DNA of 64,000 bases from an uncultured Roseobacter sp. (GTDB lineage: Bacteria > Pseudomonadota > Alphaproteobacteria > Rhodobacterales > Rhodobacteraceae), in the NCBI GenBank assembly GCA_947501635.1, contig CANMWT010000003.1:310001-374000 (forward strand), given 5' to 3'. The translations under genes and the position numbers were made by a program. Shown piece by piece: positions 1 through 8,551 of this stretch (positions are counted from its first letter, which is position 1; each line of letters starts with the position of its first letter). The notes under the pieces were generated by a model. It searched no databases. It was not told the origin of the DNA and was given only the letters and a program-made list of their open reading frames with translations.

Positions 1-1
1 G

Positions 2-526
2 TTCGGGTTGGATTTCGAAAGCTCGCTCGATCTGGGGCAACCAGACGAGTACTGGAAACGCTACCTCTATTTTAATGCCGGTTTCTTCTATTACCGCTGC
101 CCGCAAACTTTCGGCGCCTTGTTCGAGGAATATGCCCTTGCCATTCGCGACGACCCACCTGTCGCGCTGTGTGCCCAGGAATTTTACCCATGGCTTGATC
201 AGATCGCCCTGCCGCTGGTCATCCACGCTTTGGGCGGCGGCCGTGATGCCTTGCCCAGCGGCCACATCGATGGCGAAGTCAGCTGTCACTACCGGATGTT
301 CCCGATGCTCTACGCCCGCGAAAGCGACGCGGTCATCGCCACGCTGGAAGAGGTTGCCGCCCCCAACAAGATCAAAAAAGTTTTGAAAGCCTATGCGCCG
401 ATCAAGCGCAATGTGTATCAGGGGCGCGGCGCCAAGGTCCGTGCGTTGTTCGACCAGAACAACCTGCCGCGTCGAGAGGCACAGATCCGTAACCGGATCA
501 AATCCAACGGCTTCTGGATGCGCTGA
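2..526 (+). CDS. C-terminal part of a sugar-transferase-like protein (5' end outside window)
   Basis: The reading frame is open to the left edge, so only the last ~175 residues are visible and the true start is outside the window. The segment 'YFNAGFFYY' followed by a Trp-Asp-Gln-(x)4-Pro stretch resembles the part of GT-A fold glycosyltransferases (GT8-like) where an Asn-Ala-Gly motif precedes the DQ motif. The C-terminal tail is basic (RNRIKSNGFWMR). No membrane segment is visible. The family guess is inference from short motifs; 'hypothetical protein' would be the safe label. It ends 75 nt before metY and could be co-transcribed with it. Confidence 0.5.
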   Translation, partial: FGLDFESSLDLGQPDEYWKRYLYFNAGFFYYRCPQTFGALFEEYALAIRDDPPVALCAQEFYPWLDQIALPLVIHALGGGRDALPSGHIDGEVSCHYRMFPMLYARESDAVIATLEEVAAPNKIKKVLKAYAPIKRNVYQGRGAKVRALFDQNNLPRREAQIRNRIKSNGFWMR

Positions 527-601
527 GTGCGACGGCACGCTCTTGTACCTGTCTGGTCCTTGGCCTAACCATGACGCAAACAAATCCGCAGGAGAAACCG
601 C

Positions 602-1900
602 ATGACAGATCCACAAGGCCCAGACTACGGCTTTGACACGCTGCAAATTCACGCAGGTGCACGCCCCGACCCCGCAACGGGTGCACGACAGACGCCGATC
701 TACCAAACAACGGCTTACGTCTTCAGAGACGCGGACCATGCAGCGGCGCTGTTTAACCTGCAAGAGGTAGGTTTCATCTACTCGCGCCTGACGAACCCGA
801 CGGTTGCCGTTCTGCAGGAACGCATCGCAACGCTCGAGGGTGGCGTCGGTGCGGTATGCTGCTCTTCGGGGCACGCGGCGCAGATCATGGCACTCTTCCC
901 ACTGATGTCGCCGGGCAAAAACATTGTCGCTTCGACACGGCTTTACGGTGGCACGGTCACCCAGTTCAGCCACACCATCAAACGCTTCGGCTGGGAATGC
1001 ACCTTTGTTGATTTTGACGATCTGGACGCCGTGAAGGCCGCCATCAACGACGACACACGCGCGGTTTTCTGTGAGGCAATCGCAAACCCGGGTGGGTATA
1101 TCACCGATCTGGACGCAATTTCCAAGATTTCTGACGCAGCCGGCGTGCCGCTGATTGTCGACAACACGTCAGCGACACCATATTTGTGCCGCCCTATTGA
1201 GCATGGGGCCACGCTGGTCGTGCACTCGACCACCAAATACCTCACCGGCAACGGGACCGTAACCGGTGGATGCGTTGTGGATTCCGGTAAATTCGACTGG
1301 TCCGCAAACGATAAATTCCCGTCGCTGAGCGAGCCTGAGCCGGCGTATCACGGGCTCAAGTTTCACGAGACCTTCGGCCCGCTCGCCTTTACCTTTCACG
1401 GCATCGCTATCGGCCTGCGCGATCTGGGCATGACGATGAACCCGCAAGCGGCACACTACACCCTGATGGGCACAGAAACCCTGTCGTTGCGGATGGAGCG
1501 GCACGTTGAAAATGCTGAGACCGTCGCCCAATGGCTGGAGAAAGACCCGCGCGTCGACTATGTTACCTATGCGGGGCTAAAGTCTTCGCCCTACAACAAG
1601 AGGGTCAAGAAAATCTGCCCTAAGGGCGCGGGCGGCCTGTTCACTTTCGCGATCAAAGGCGGCTACGAAGCTTGCGTGAAGTTTGTGAACGCCCTCGAGA
1701 TTTTCAGCCACGTGGCGAACCTTGGGGATACACGATCTCTGGTGATCCATTCCGCTTCGACGACACACCGGCAGTTGTCAGCAGAACAGCAAGAGGCTGC
1801 GGGTGCAGGGCCGGGCGTTGTGCGCATCTCAATCGGAACCGAGAATGCCGACGATCTGATCGCCGATCTGGATCAAGCCCTGTCAAAGGCGGCCAGTTGA
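602..1900 (+). CDS. metY: O-acetylhomoserine sulfhydrylase (aminocarboxypropyltransferase)
   Basis: A cytosolic PLP enzyme of the Cys/Met metabolism family that makes homocysteine from O-acetylhomoserine and sulfide (or methionine from methanethiol). The 432-residue length fits the MetY subgroup. Visible motifs are the N-terminal 'DTLQIHAG', the PLP-phosphate region 'YSRLTNPT', and the Schiff-base lysine in 'HSTTKYLTG' (about Lys212). The start ATG follows a good ribosome binding site (GCAGGAG). The gene ends in a strong terminator. I looked for a SAM riboswitch in the 75-nt leader and saw none. Separation from cystathionine gamma-synthase rests on length and N-terminal motifs. Confidence 0.93.
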   Translation: MTDPQGPDYGFDTLQIHAGARPDPATGARQTPIYQTTAYVFRDADHAAALFNLQEVGFIYSRLTNPTVAVLQERIATLEGGVGAVCCSSGHAAQIMALFPLMSPGKNIVASTRLYGGTVTQFSHTIKRFGWECTFVDFDDLDAVKAAINDDTRAVFCEAIANPGGYITDLDAISKISDAAGVPLIVDNTSATPYLCRPIEHGATLVVHSTTKYLTGNGTVTGGCVVDSGKFDWSANDKFPSLSEPEPAYHGLKFHETFGPLAFTFHGIAIGLRDLGMTMNPQAAHYTLMGTETLSLRMERHVENAETVAQWLEKDPRVDYVTYAGLKSSPYNKRVKKICPKGAGGLFTFAIKGGYEACVKFVNALEIFSHVANLGDTRSLVIHSASTTHRQLSAEQQEAAGAGPGVVRISIGTENADDLIADLDQALSKAAS

Positions 1901-1922
1901 CCATTTATGTTGCATAACCAGT

Positions 1923-1948
1923 GGGGCGGCTTCGGCCGCCCCTTTTTT
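1923..1948 (+). terminator. Rho-independent terminator after metY
   Basis: Perfect 8-bp stem GGGGCGGC/GCCGCCCC with a TTCG tetraloop, followed by six T. It lies between convergent metY and the SIMPL gene. The T-run is only on the plus strand, so it should act mainly on metY. Confidence 0.93.
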
Positions 1949-1952
1949 GTCT

Positions 1953-2648
1953 TCAGTTGTCCGCAATCGCAAAAACAATTGACACCTGCGCCGAGAGACT
2001 AACCTCCCCCTGAGCGACTGGTACGGCATCCGCCATGCGCGCTGATGCCATTTCCATCATCACAGGCTGTGGTCGGCCTCCGCTTTCCGAGATGGACTGG
2101 ATCTCGCCCAGCGACACACCTGCCGCTTCGGCAAGTTGCCCCGCTTTGGCAACAGCATCCCGCACCGCATCCGCACGCGCGGCCGCAAAGGCCGCATCAG
2201 GATCGGCAACTGAAAACTGCAGCCCGTTGAATGTATTGGCGCCATCTTCGACAACGGTGTTGAGGATATCGCCCAACACGGCCAGATCACGAACCCGCAG
2301 GCTGAGCGTGTTGCGCGCAATGAAACCGATGATCTGTGGGGCGGCATCGCCATTTGAAGCAGGACGGGACCATTTCGGCTGCAAGGACAAGCCCTGGGTC
2401 TGCATGTCGCGCGCATCTATACCGTCGGTCTGCAGACGCCTGATGATGTCCTGCATGGCTTGCGACGTCGCGTCCAAGGCATCGCCCGCGATCCGGGCTT
2501 CCCGCGTGACACCGACAGACATAGTCGCCAGGTCTGGAACTGTCTCTACCACACCGTGGCCGGTCACATTTATGACCCTGTCCGCCTCGGCCCAAACCGG
2601 TGACGACACACCCAGCAGAATCACTACAGCTCCCAATATATTTCTCAT
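1953..2648 (-). CDS. SIMPL-domain (DUF541) periplasmic protein
   Basis: A 231-residue exported protein. The N-terminus 'MRNILGAVVILLGVSSPVWA' is a Sec signal peptide with cleavage expected after A-E-A. The mature part begins 'DRVINVTGHGVVETVPDLA', the typical opening of SIMPL/YggE-like proteins, and alternating beta strands and helices follow. Members are linked to oxidative stress protection in bacteria, but the biochemical role is unknown. It is divergent from the large gene starting at 2809, with 160 bp between them. Confidence 0.85.
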   Translation of the reverse strand: MRNILGAVVILLGVSSPVWAEADRVINVTGHGVVETVPDLATMSVGVTREARIAGDALDATSQAMQDIIRRLQTDGIDARDMQTQGLSLQPKWSRPASNGDAAPQIIGFIARNTLSLRVRDLAVLGDILNTVVEDGANTFNGLQFSVADPDAAFAAARADAVRDAVAKAGQLAEAAGVSLGEIQSISESGGRPQPVMMEMASARMADAVPVAQGEVSLSAQVSIVFAIADN

Positions 2649-2808
2649 CCGCTCATTCTCCTCGCGACTACAAAAAAATCATGGTTATTTCTCAACGAGA
2701 AGACAAGATGTCCCACCCTTTTCCTTTCCCTCGGCAAAGACCTGCTTTATCCTGCGGCGCAGCACTGATGTTCTGTTGAACGCAACCAATTGCGGGTACA
2801 CACGGTAT

Positions 2809-4890
2809 ATGGAACCACATTTTGCGCTCACCCTCTCGTCCGACGGGATCGACCTGCTGCACCGCGGGACGTCCGGATGGGCTGTTGTGGGGGCCGCGGA
2901 CCCGTCCTCACCGCAGTTGAACGACCAGATGAACGCGCTGGTCGAGACAGCCTGCGCGCTGGCTGGCGACGACTTGCGCTGCAAGATCATACTGCCGGAC
3001 GATCAGGTGAAGTACCTCTCGGTTCCGACACCGGGACTCGATGCACAAGCGCGCGCCAAAGCAGCACTGCAAGCGTTGGAGGTTGCAACACCCTACAGCG
3101 GCGATGAGCTTGTGTTCGACCTGCATGAAGAGGGTGAAGAGACCCAGGTCGCAGCTGTGGCAAAGGTCACGTTAGAGGAGGCCGCAGGTTTTATCGCGGA
3201 CTACGGGTTTGAACCTGCCTGCTATGTAGCACAGCCAGCAGACGGCAACGCTTTTGCCATCGAACCGGTGTTTGCTCTGACAGAGACAGGGTTGGCGGCG
3301 ACCGCCGAACCTGAGCTGCCGGCCGCGTCCTCCACCGACATACGGGAACAGGAACCGGAATTGGCCGGCGGCAGACGCGTTCCCACGTTCCGCACAGTGC
3401 CTGAGGCACCTGCCCTGCATGCTGGCTTTGCCGAACCTGCTCAGCCCTTCAGTACCACGTCAGCACCACGCACCAAACCGCCTGCAGACAAAGCGGCGGC
3501 AGGCACGGCCCGCGCGCGCAATGAAAAAGAGCGTATGACCGTCTTTGGCACGCGCGCCGGCACGGGCCTTGCACGTGGCATGGGCCCGCTGGGCGTGACA
3601 GCCGTTGTTGCGGGCACTTTTTTTCTGGGCTTTCTAGCCTTTGCAGGCACTGCGTTGGGAACGAATGTCACTTCCTTCTTCGCCCTGCTGAACGCACCTA
3701 AACCGACCGCGCAATTCACCGCGCCGCAGCAGCCAACCACCCCCGGCGACTTGTCGACGCCGCAGGCCCCCGAGGCACAGGTCGAACTCGCCGCTCTGAA
3801 CCGCACGCTGACGGATGAAGACAATGCTGTTCTGGATGCGCTGAAGGCACCTGTTCTTGGTGATCCGACGCCGCGATCTGACAGGACCAGTGACGAAATG
3901 CGCGCGGCCTATGCGGTAACCGGTATTTGGCCCGTCGCGCCGGATGTGCCGTCCCCGCCGTCGATCATCGAACTCGACAACCTGTATGAAACCAGCATTG
4001 ATCCGGTATCTTTAAATTTTGATGCTGTCGCTCTGCCCGCTCCCTACTCTCAGGGCGCAGACAGCCTCCTCTTGGCGCCCACCTCGCCCGCGCCAGCCGG
4101 AACGAAATTTGTGCTAGACGCGCGCGGTTTCGTCGTGCCCAGTCGCGAAGGTGCCCTGAACCCGGACGGAATACCCGTGTTTACCGGTCCCCCGCCTGTG
4201 CGACAGCCCCGCAATCTGTTACGGATCGATGAGCCCGGTGAGGACCTTGCCGAACTTCTCAGACTGTCTACGTTCCGCCCCAAGGCGCGACCGGACGATC
4301 TGATCGAAACCAGCGAACGGGCAAGCTTTGGGGGCCTGACCCGCACCGAACTGGGAGAATTCCGCCCGCGTCTGCGCCCCTCTTCCGCGCAGGAAACCGC
4401 CTTGGCCGCGGCGAGCCTTGTGCCATTGGACAACAGCGCAGGCCGCCCTCTGGTCGAAGAACCTCAAGACCCGCTGGCCTCTGCAACAGCGCGTGCGGTA
4501 CCGGTCTCCTTGCGGCCGGACACGCGCCCATTGAATTTTGCGGCAGTTGTGGCGCGATCCCAGAACTTTGAAACCGCATCGCCGACGCCCACGCTGGTCG
4601 CCGCCGCCAGTGTTGCACCACGCGCGGTCACACCCACGATACCATCTAGCGCCTCGGCCGCGCGTCAGGCGACGGTGAAGAACGCTATCAACCTGCGCAA
4701 GGTCAATCTGATCGGTGTTTACGGCAAACCCTCCAGCCGTCGCGCCCTTGTACGCCTCGGCAACGGCCGCTACCGCAAAGTAGAGGTGGGTGACCGCATT
4801 GACGGCGGGCGCGTCTCCGCGATTGGTGATGCCGAACTGCGCTACCAGAAAAGCGGGCGCGCCATAGTCTTGAAGATGCCGAAAGGCTAG
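2809..4890 (+). CDS. Large single-pass protein with PilM-like N-terminus and PilP-like C-terminus
   Basis: A 693-residue protein; function not established. The frame is open much further upstream, but that part lies antisense to the SIMPL gene, so the ATG at 2809 is chosen. The first ~150 residues read like an ASKHA/PilM-type domain with a Roseobacter flavour ('LPDDQVKYLSVP', then 'KVTLEEAAGFIADYGF'). One membrane segment lies at about residues 260-283. A long Pro/Ala/Thr-rich periplasmic linker follows, and the last ~65 residues ('LIGVYGKPSSRRALVRLGNG', 'VGDRIDGG') match the pattern of the PilP/GspC homology region. This suggests one polypeptide bridging an inner-membrane assembly platform to the envelope. 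No clear ribosome binding site precedes the ATG. No pilus genes adjoin it. Confidence 0.65.
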   Translation: MEPHFALTLSSDGIDLLHRGTSGWAVVGAADPSSPQLNDQMNALVETACALAGDDLRCKIILPDDQVKYLSVPTPGLDAQARAKAALQALEVATPYSGDELVFDLHEEGEETQVAAVAKVTLEEAAGFIADYGFEPACYVAQPADGNAFAIEPVFALTETGLAATAEPELPAASSTDIREQEPELAGGRRVPTFRTVPEAPALHAGFAEPAQPFSTTSAPRTKPPADKAAAGTARARNEKERMTVFGTRAGTGLARGMGPLGVTAVVAGTFFLGFLAFAGTALGTNVTSFFALLNAPKPTAQFTAPQQPTTPGDLSTPQAPEAQVELAALNRTLTDEDNAVLDALKAPVLGDPTPRSDRTSDEMRAAYAVTGIWPVAPDVPSPPSIIELDNLYETSIDPVSLNFDAVALPAPYSQGADSLLLAPTSPAPAGTKFVLDARGFVVPSREGALNPDGIPVFTGPPPVRQPRNLLRIDEPGEDLAELLRLSTFRPKARPDDLIETSERASFGGLTRTELGEFRPRLRPSSAQETALAAASLVPLDNSAGRPLVEEPQDPLASATARAVPVSLRPDTRPLNFAAVVARSQNFETASPTPTLVAAASVAPRAVTPTIPSSASAARQATVKNAINLRKVNLIGVYGKPSSRRALVRLGNGRYRKVEVGDRIDGGRVSAIGDAELRYQKSGRAIVLKMPKG

Positions 4891-4894
4891 CAGC

Positions 4895-5989
4895 TTATTC
4901 TGCGGCGATCTCGCCGGTATCGATCTGCTCCTGTTCGATGCTTTCAAAGAGCGCTTTGAAGTTGCCCTCGCCAAATCCATCATCGCCTTTGCGCTGGATG
5001 AATTCGAAGAAAATCGGGCCGATCACTGTTCTGGAAAAGACCTGAAGCAGGATTTTTGTCTCGGCGCCATCCACAACACCTTCGCCATCAATCAGGATAC
5101 CATGCGCTTTCATGCGCTCAATCGGCTCATCGTGGCCCTGCACACGGGTGTGGCTTAGATCATAATAGGTATCGGGTGGGCCCGGCATGAACTTGACGCC
5201 GCGCGCTGCAATCTCGTCAGTACTATCGTAGATGTCATGCGACCCCACGGCAATGTGCTGAATACCCTCGCCGTTGTATTTCTTGAGGTAAGACACGATC
5301 TGCCCGGTCTCCCCACGGTCTTCGTTAATCGGGATACGAATTCGCCCACAGGGTGACGTCAGCGCCCGGCTCAGCAGGCCAGTGTATTTGCCCTCGATAT
5401 CAAAGAACCGTATCTCGCGGAAGTTGAACAGATCGCCGTAGAAGCGGAACCATTTGTCCATATTCCCGCGATGCACGTTGTGCGTCAGGTGATCGAGATA
5501 GTAAAACCCCACGCCAGCAGGTTTCGACTGCGCGATCCACTCGTATTCGTCATTGTAGGGGCTGGTGTCGTAGTATTGGTCGACAAAATACAAAAGCGAC
5601 CCGCCAATCCCCATGATCGCCGGCACATCCAGCACTTTACCCTCTCCCTCATAGGGTTGCGCGCCCTTTGCGACCGCCTGCTCAAAGGCGTGCTTTGCAT
5701 CCACAACACGCCACCCCATAGAGGGCGCACAGGGGCCGTGTTCTTGCACGAAACGCGCGGCAAAGCTGTGAGGGTCAGCGTTCAGAACATAGGTGATATC
5801 ACCCTGCTGCCAAAGCTCTACATGTTTGGTTTTGTGATTGGCAACATGGGTATATCCCATGCGCGAAAAAAGATCGCGCAACGCATCCGGGTCCGGATGG
5901 GCGAACTCAACAAACTCGAATCCATCCGTGCCGGCCGGGTTTTCATCAGAAATTCGTGATTTCGGTGCATCATGTGGAAATGGGCCCAT
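4895..5989 (-). CDS. hppD: 4-hydroxyphenylpyruvate dioxygenase
   Basis: A non-heme Fe(II) enzyme of tyrosine catabolism that converts 4-hydroxyphenylpyruvate to homogentisate. Its 364 residues are normal for bacterial HPPD. The vicinal oxygen chelate repeats are visible. The metal ligands are expected in 'YLDHLTHNV' (first His), 'IQHIAVGS' (second His) and 'GPIFFEFIQRKG' (Glu), and the C-terminal 'GFGEGNFKALFESIE' is the family signature that gates the active site. The start has AAGGAAC a few bases upstream. It is convergent with the preceding gene (4 nt apart) and divergent from an Lrp-type regulator, its likely controller. homogentisate dioxygenase is not in the window. Confidence 0.95.
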   Translation of the reverse strand: MGPFPHDAPKSRISDENPAGTDGFEFVEFAHPDPDALRDLFSRMGYTHVANHKTKHVELWQQGDITYVLNADPHSFAARFVQEHGPCAPSMGWRVVDAKHAFEQAVAKGAQPYEGEGKVLDVPAIMGIGGSLLYFVDQYYDTSPYNDEYEWIAQSKPAGVGFYYLDHLTHNVHRGNMDKWFRFYGDLFNFREIRFFDIEGKYTGLLSRALTSPCGRIRIPINEDRGETGQIVSYLKKYNGEGIQHIAVGSHDIYDSTDEIAARGVKFMPGPPDTYYDLSHTRVQGHDEPIERMKAHGILIDGEGVVDGAETKILLQVFSRTVIGPIFFEFIQRKGDDGFGEGNFKALFESIEQEQIDTGEIAAE

Positions 5990-6008
5990 CGTGCGTGTTC
6001 CTTTTCAG

Positions 6009-6108
6009 CTTTTGTGCAGTTTTTGCCTAATTTGGAAGCGTGGTATCATGTAGGAAATGTGAATTCTGCGCAAAACACATCGCTTCTATGGATATATTTG
6101 CGCAAAAC
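6009..6108. promoter_or_regulatory. Putative Lrp-type operator: phased repeats between hppD and its regulator
   Basis: The 157-bp divergent spacer has two identical direct copies of TGCGCAAAAC, at 6067-6076 and 6099-6108, whose starts are 32 bp apart (three helical turns). The second lies within the palindrome TTTGCGCAAA. A related copy in inverted orientation (CTTTTGTGCA) is at 6009-6018, near hppD. Helically phased imperfect repeats are typical of Lrp/AsnC octamer binding. Assignment to the adjacent regulator is inference. Confidence 0.5.
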
Positions 6109-6146
6109 GCGCATAAATTTACACATTCAGGAAAGGAATCCGCATC

Positions 6147-6602
6147 TTGCTGGATGAAACAGATAAACGGCTGCTTGCGGCGTTGCAAAAAAACGCCCAG
6201 CTTACGTCAACGCAACTGGCCGAAACACTTAACATGTCCGCCAGTCAGGCAGGCCGTCGCCGCCAACGACTTGAAGCGGACGGCATCATCAAAGCGCAGG
6301 TCGCACGGTTGGATGCGGTGGCTCTGGGGCTGACGGTGCAGGGATTTGTGCAAGTCCATCTGGTGACCCACAGCGCAGAGCAGTCGCGTAGTTTCAGACG
6401 AATGGTCGAAACGACGCCCCAGATCACCGATGCGTGGACAATGACAGGCGATGCAGACTATCTATTGCGCGTGTACTGCAGCGACTTGCCTGACCTGAAC
6501 CGCCTGATCCAGGAGGTCCTGTTGGTGCATCCATCGGTTGCACGGGTGCATAGCCAGATCGTGATGGACCAACTCAAGACAGACGGCCCGCTGCCCACCT
6601 AA
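6147..6602 (+). CDS. Lrp/AsnC family transcriptional regulator, probably controlling hppD
   Basis: A 151-residue DNA-binding regulator. Residues 1-60 form the AsnC-type winged helix-turn-helix ('LDETDKRLLAALQKNAQLTS', then 'SASQAGRRRQRLEADGII'). The rest is the RAM effector-binding domain ('DAWTMTGDADYLLRVYCSDL'). The start is taken as TTG at 6147 because AGGAAAGGA lies about 10 nt upstream and residue 2 onwards matches the family start LDE-D. Divergence from hppD and the operator-like repeats between them suggest a local aromatic amino acid sensor. The ligand is not predictable from sequence. It ends 21 nt before the antiporter gene, so the two may be co-transcribed. Confidence 0.88.
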   Translation: MLDETDKRLLAALQKNAQLTSTQLAETLNMSASQAGRRRQRLEADGIIKAQVARLDAVALGLTVQGFVQVHLVTHSAEQSRSFRRMVETTPQITDAWTMTGDADYLLRVYCSDLPDLNRLIQEVLLVHPSVARVHSQIVMDQLKTDGPLPT

Positions 6603-6623
6603 ACACACGGAGTATCAGACCTT

Positions 6624-8507
6624 ATGGAAGGTTTCCTCTACCAAGCTTCGATATACCTCGCCGCCGCTGTCATCGCGGTGCCGATTGCCGCGCGCTTGGG
6701 CCTTGGGTCGGTGCTGGGGTATCTGGCTGCCGGTATCATCATCGGACCACTCTTGGGCCTTGTCGGATCAGAAACGCAGGACCTGCAGCACTTCGCCGAA
6801 TTCGGCGTGGTCGTCATGCTTTTCCTCATCGGGTTGGAGCTTGAACCCCGCGCACTTTGGGACATGCGCCACAGGCTGCTGGGGCTGGGCGGGCTGCAAA
6901 TTGGGCTGAGTACTCTTGCCTTGATGGGCATCGCTCTGGCTTACAATCAGCCTTTGGGGGTAGCGATCGCAATCGGTCTGAGCCTGTCGCTAAGTTCGAC
7001 GGCCATCGTACTGCAAACACTGTCTGAAAAGGGGTTGATGCAGACCAACGGCGGGCGGAACATCTTTTCGGTGCTACTGACGCAGGACATCGCGGTCATC
7101 CCGATCCTTGCCGTCCTGCCCTTGCTGGTCGTCACCCTGCCCACGCGCATAGCCGAAGATGGTTCGATCCAATTGGGCGACAAGGTCGCGCATGACGACT
7201 ATGGGCACCATTCGCTTTCATTGGTGGAAGGGCTACCCGCCTGGGGGGTTACGCTGGTCACTGTGGGTGCGATCGCAGCCGTGGTGATCGCGGGTGTGTA
7301 TTTCACAAGACCAGTGTTTCGCTACATCCACGCCGCACGGCTGCGCGAGATGTACACGGCCCTTGCCCTGCTGATCGTGGTCGGGATTTCGTTTCTGATG
7401 ATGCTTGTCGGCTTGTCGCCCGCCCTTGGCGCCTTTTTGGCGGGCGTGGTTCTGGCGAACTCGGAGTTCCGGCACGAGCTTGAGACGGACCTTGAACCCT
7501 TCAAAGGCCTCTTGCTGGGGCTCTTTTTCATCACGGTCGGCGCTGGTATCAACTTTGCGCTGCTGTTCGAGAATATGCCGGCGATCCTCTCGATGGCGCT
7601 GCTGGTTATCGTGGTCAAGGGTCTGATCCTTTACCTGCTCGCCGTGGCGTTCAAGATTAAGGGCCGTGACCGCTGGCTCTTTGCGCTTGGGCTGGCGCAG
7701 GCAGGCGAATTCGGCTTTGTGCTCACATCCTTTTCGGTGCAGCAGAATGTGATCCCGCTGGAAGTGGCTGAAACGCTTTTGCTGGTGATCGCCTTGTCGA
7801 TGCTCATCACACCGCTGCTCTTCATCCTCTATGATGTGATGTCGCGCAGGATGGAAGAAACGGTCGAACAGGCCCCCGACGACGAGATCGACGAAGAAGG
7901 CCCAGTCATCATCGCCGGTATCGGGCGCTTTGGTCAGATCGTCAACCGGCTGGTTCAGGCCAACGGGTTCAAGACGGTTGTTCTGGACCACGACATGGAA
8001 ACCATCGCAGTTATGCGGCGCTTTGGGTACAAAGGATTTCTGGGCGACCCGACCAGACCGGATATCCTGCGGGCTGCTGGCATCGACAAGGCCAAAGTGC
8101 TTTGCGTGGCGCTGGACGACCCAGAAGCAGCGATCAAGTTGGTGAAATATGCGCGTGGCCTGCGCCCTGACCTGCACATCATCGCCCGCGCCCGCGACCG
8201 AACTTATGTGTACCGGCTGTTTCAGGCGGGCGCCAACGACATCGTGCGCGAAATGTTCGACAGCTCTTTGCGGGCGGGCCGTTATGTTCTCGAGAATATC
8301 GGGCTAAGCGAATATGAAGCCGCGGAGGCAGAACGGGTGTTCTATCAGCACGACCGCGAAACCATCCGCCAGCTGGCCGAGCTATGGGACCCTGCGCGCC
8401 CTGTCAGCCAAAACCCTGAATACATCGCCCGCGCGCGTGAGCTGCAAAAAGAGCTGGAAACAGCGATCCTCAGCCGCCCAAGCGACGGCGAAAGCGAAAA
8501 AGCCTAG
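6624..8507 (+). CDS. CPA2 monovalent cation:proton antiporter with RCK domain (KefB/KefC type)
   Basis: An inner-membrane K+/H+ antiporter of 627 residues. About twelve hydrophobic segments occupy residues 1-400, including the conserved 'FLIGLELEP' and 'SLSSTAIVLQTL' motifs of the Na/H exchanger fold. The cytoplasmic part begins near residue 425 with a Rossmann RCK/TrkA-N domain ('IIAGIGRFGQIV', GxGxxG), as in glutathione-gated Kef systems. The C-terminal 'DREFVYQHD'-like stretch is replaced here by 'VFYQHDRETIRQLAELWDP'. No KefF/KefG ancillary flavoprotein gene is adjacent. It is convergent with cobT. Confidence 0.92.
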   Translation: MEGFLYQASIYLAAAVIAVPIAARLGLGSVLGYLAAGIIIGPLLGLVGSETQDLQHFAEFGVVVMLFLIGLELEPRALWDMRHRLLGLGGLQIGLSTLALMGIALAYNQPLGVAIAIGLSLSLSSTAIVLQTLSEKGLMQTNGGRNIFSVLLTQDIAVIPILAVLPLLVVTLPTRIAEDGSIQLGDKVAHDDYGHHSLSLVEGLPAWGVTLVTVGAIAAVVIAGVYFTRPVFRYIHAARLREMYTALALLIVVGISFLMMLVGLSPALGAFLAGVVLANSEFRHELETDLEPFKGLLLGLFFITVGAGINFALLFENMPAILSMALLVIVVKGLILYLLAVAFKIKGRDRWLFALGLAQAGEFGFVLTSFSVQQNVIPLEVAETLLLVIALSMLITPLLFILYDVMSRRMEETVEQAPDDEIDEEGPVIIAGIGRFGQIVNRLVQANGFKTVVLDHDMETIAVMRRFGYKGFLGDPTRPDILRAAGIDKAKVLCVALDDPEAAIKLVKYARGLRPDLHIIARARDRTYVYRLFQAGANDIVREMFDSSLRAGRYVLENIGLSEYEAAEAERVFYQHDRETIRQLAELWDPARPVSQNPEYIARARELQKELETAILSRPSDGESEKA

Positions 8508-8551
8508 GCCAGTCGCCGTCGCTGAGAGCCGGGAAGCAATGCGCCGCAGGG

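Noticed and set aside
527-601. Possible SAM riboswitch before metY
   Set aside because: The 75-nt leader has no SAM-II or SAM/SAH-type conserved blocks.
2035-2808. Upstream extension of the large PilM/PilP-like gene
   Set aside because: It runs antisense through the SIMPL gene, which has its own signal peptide and family motifs, so it is a shadow.
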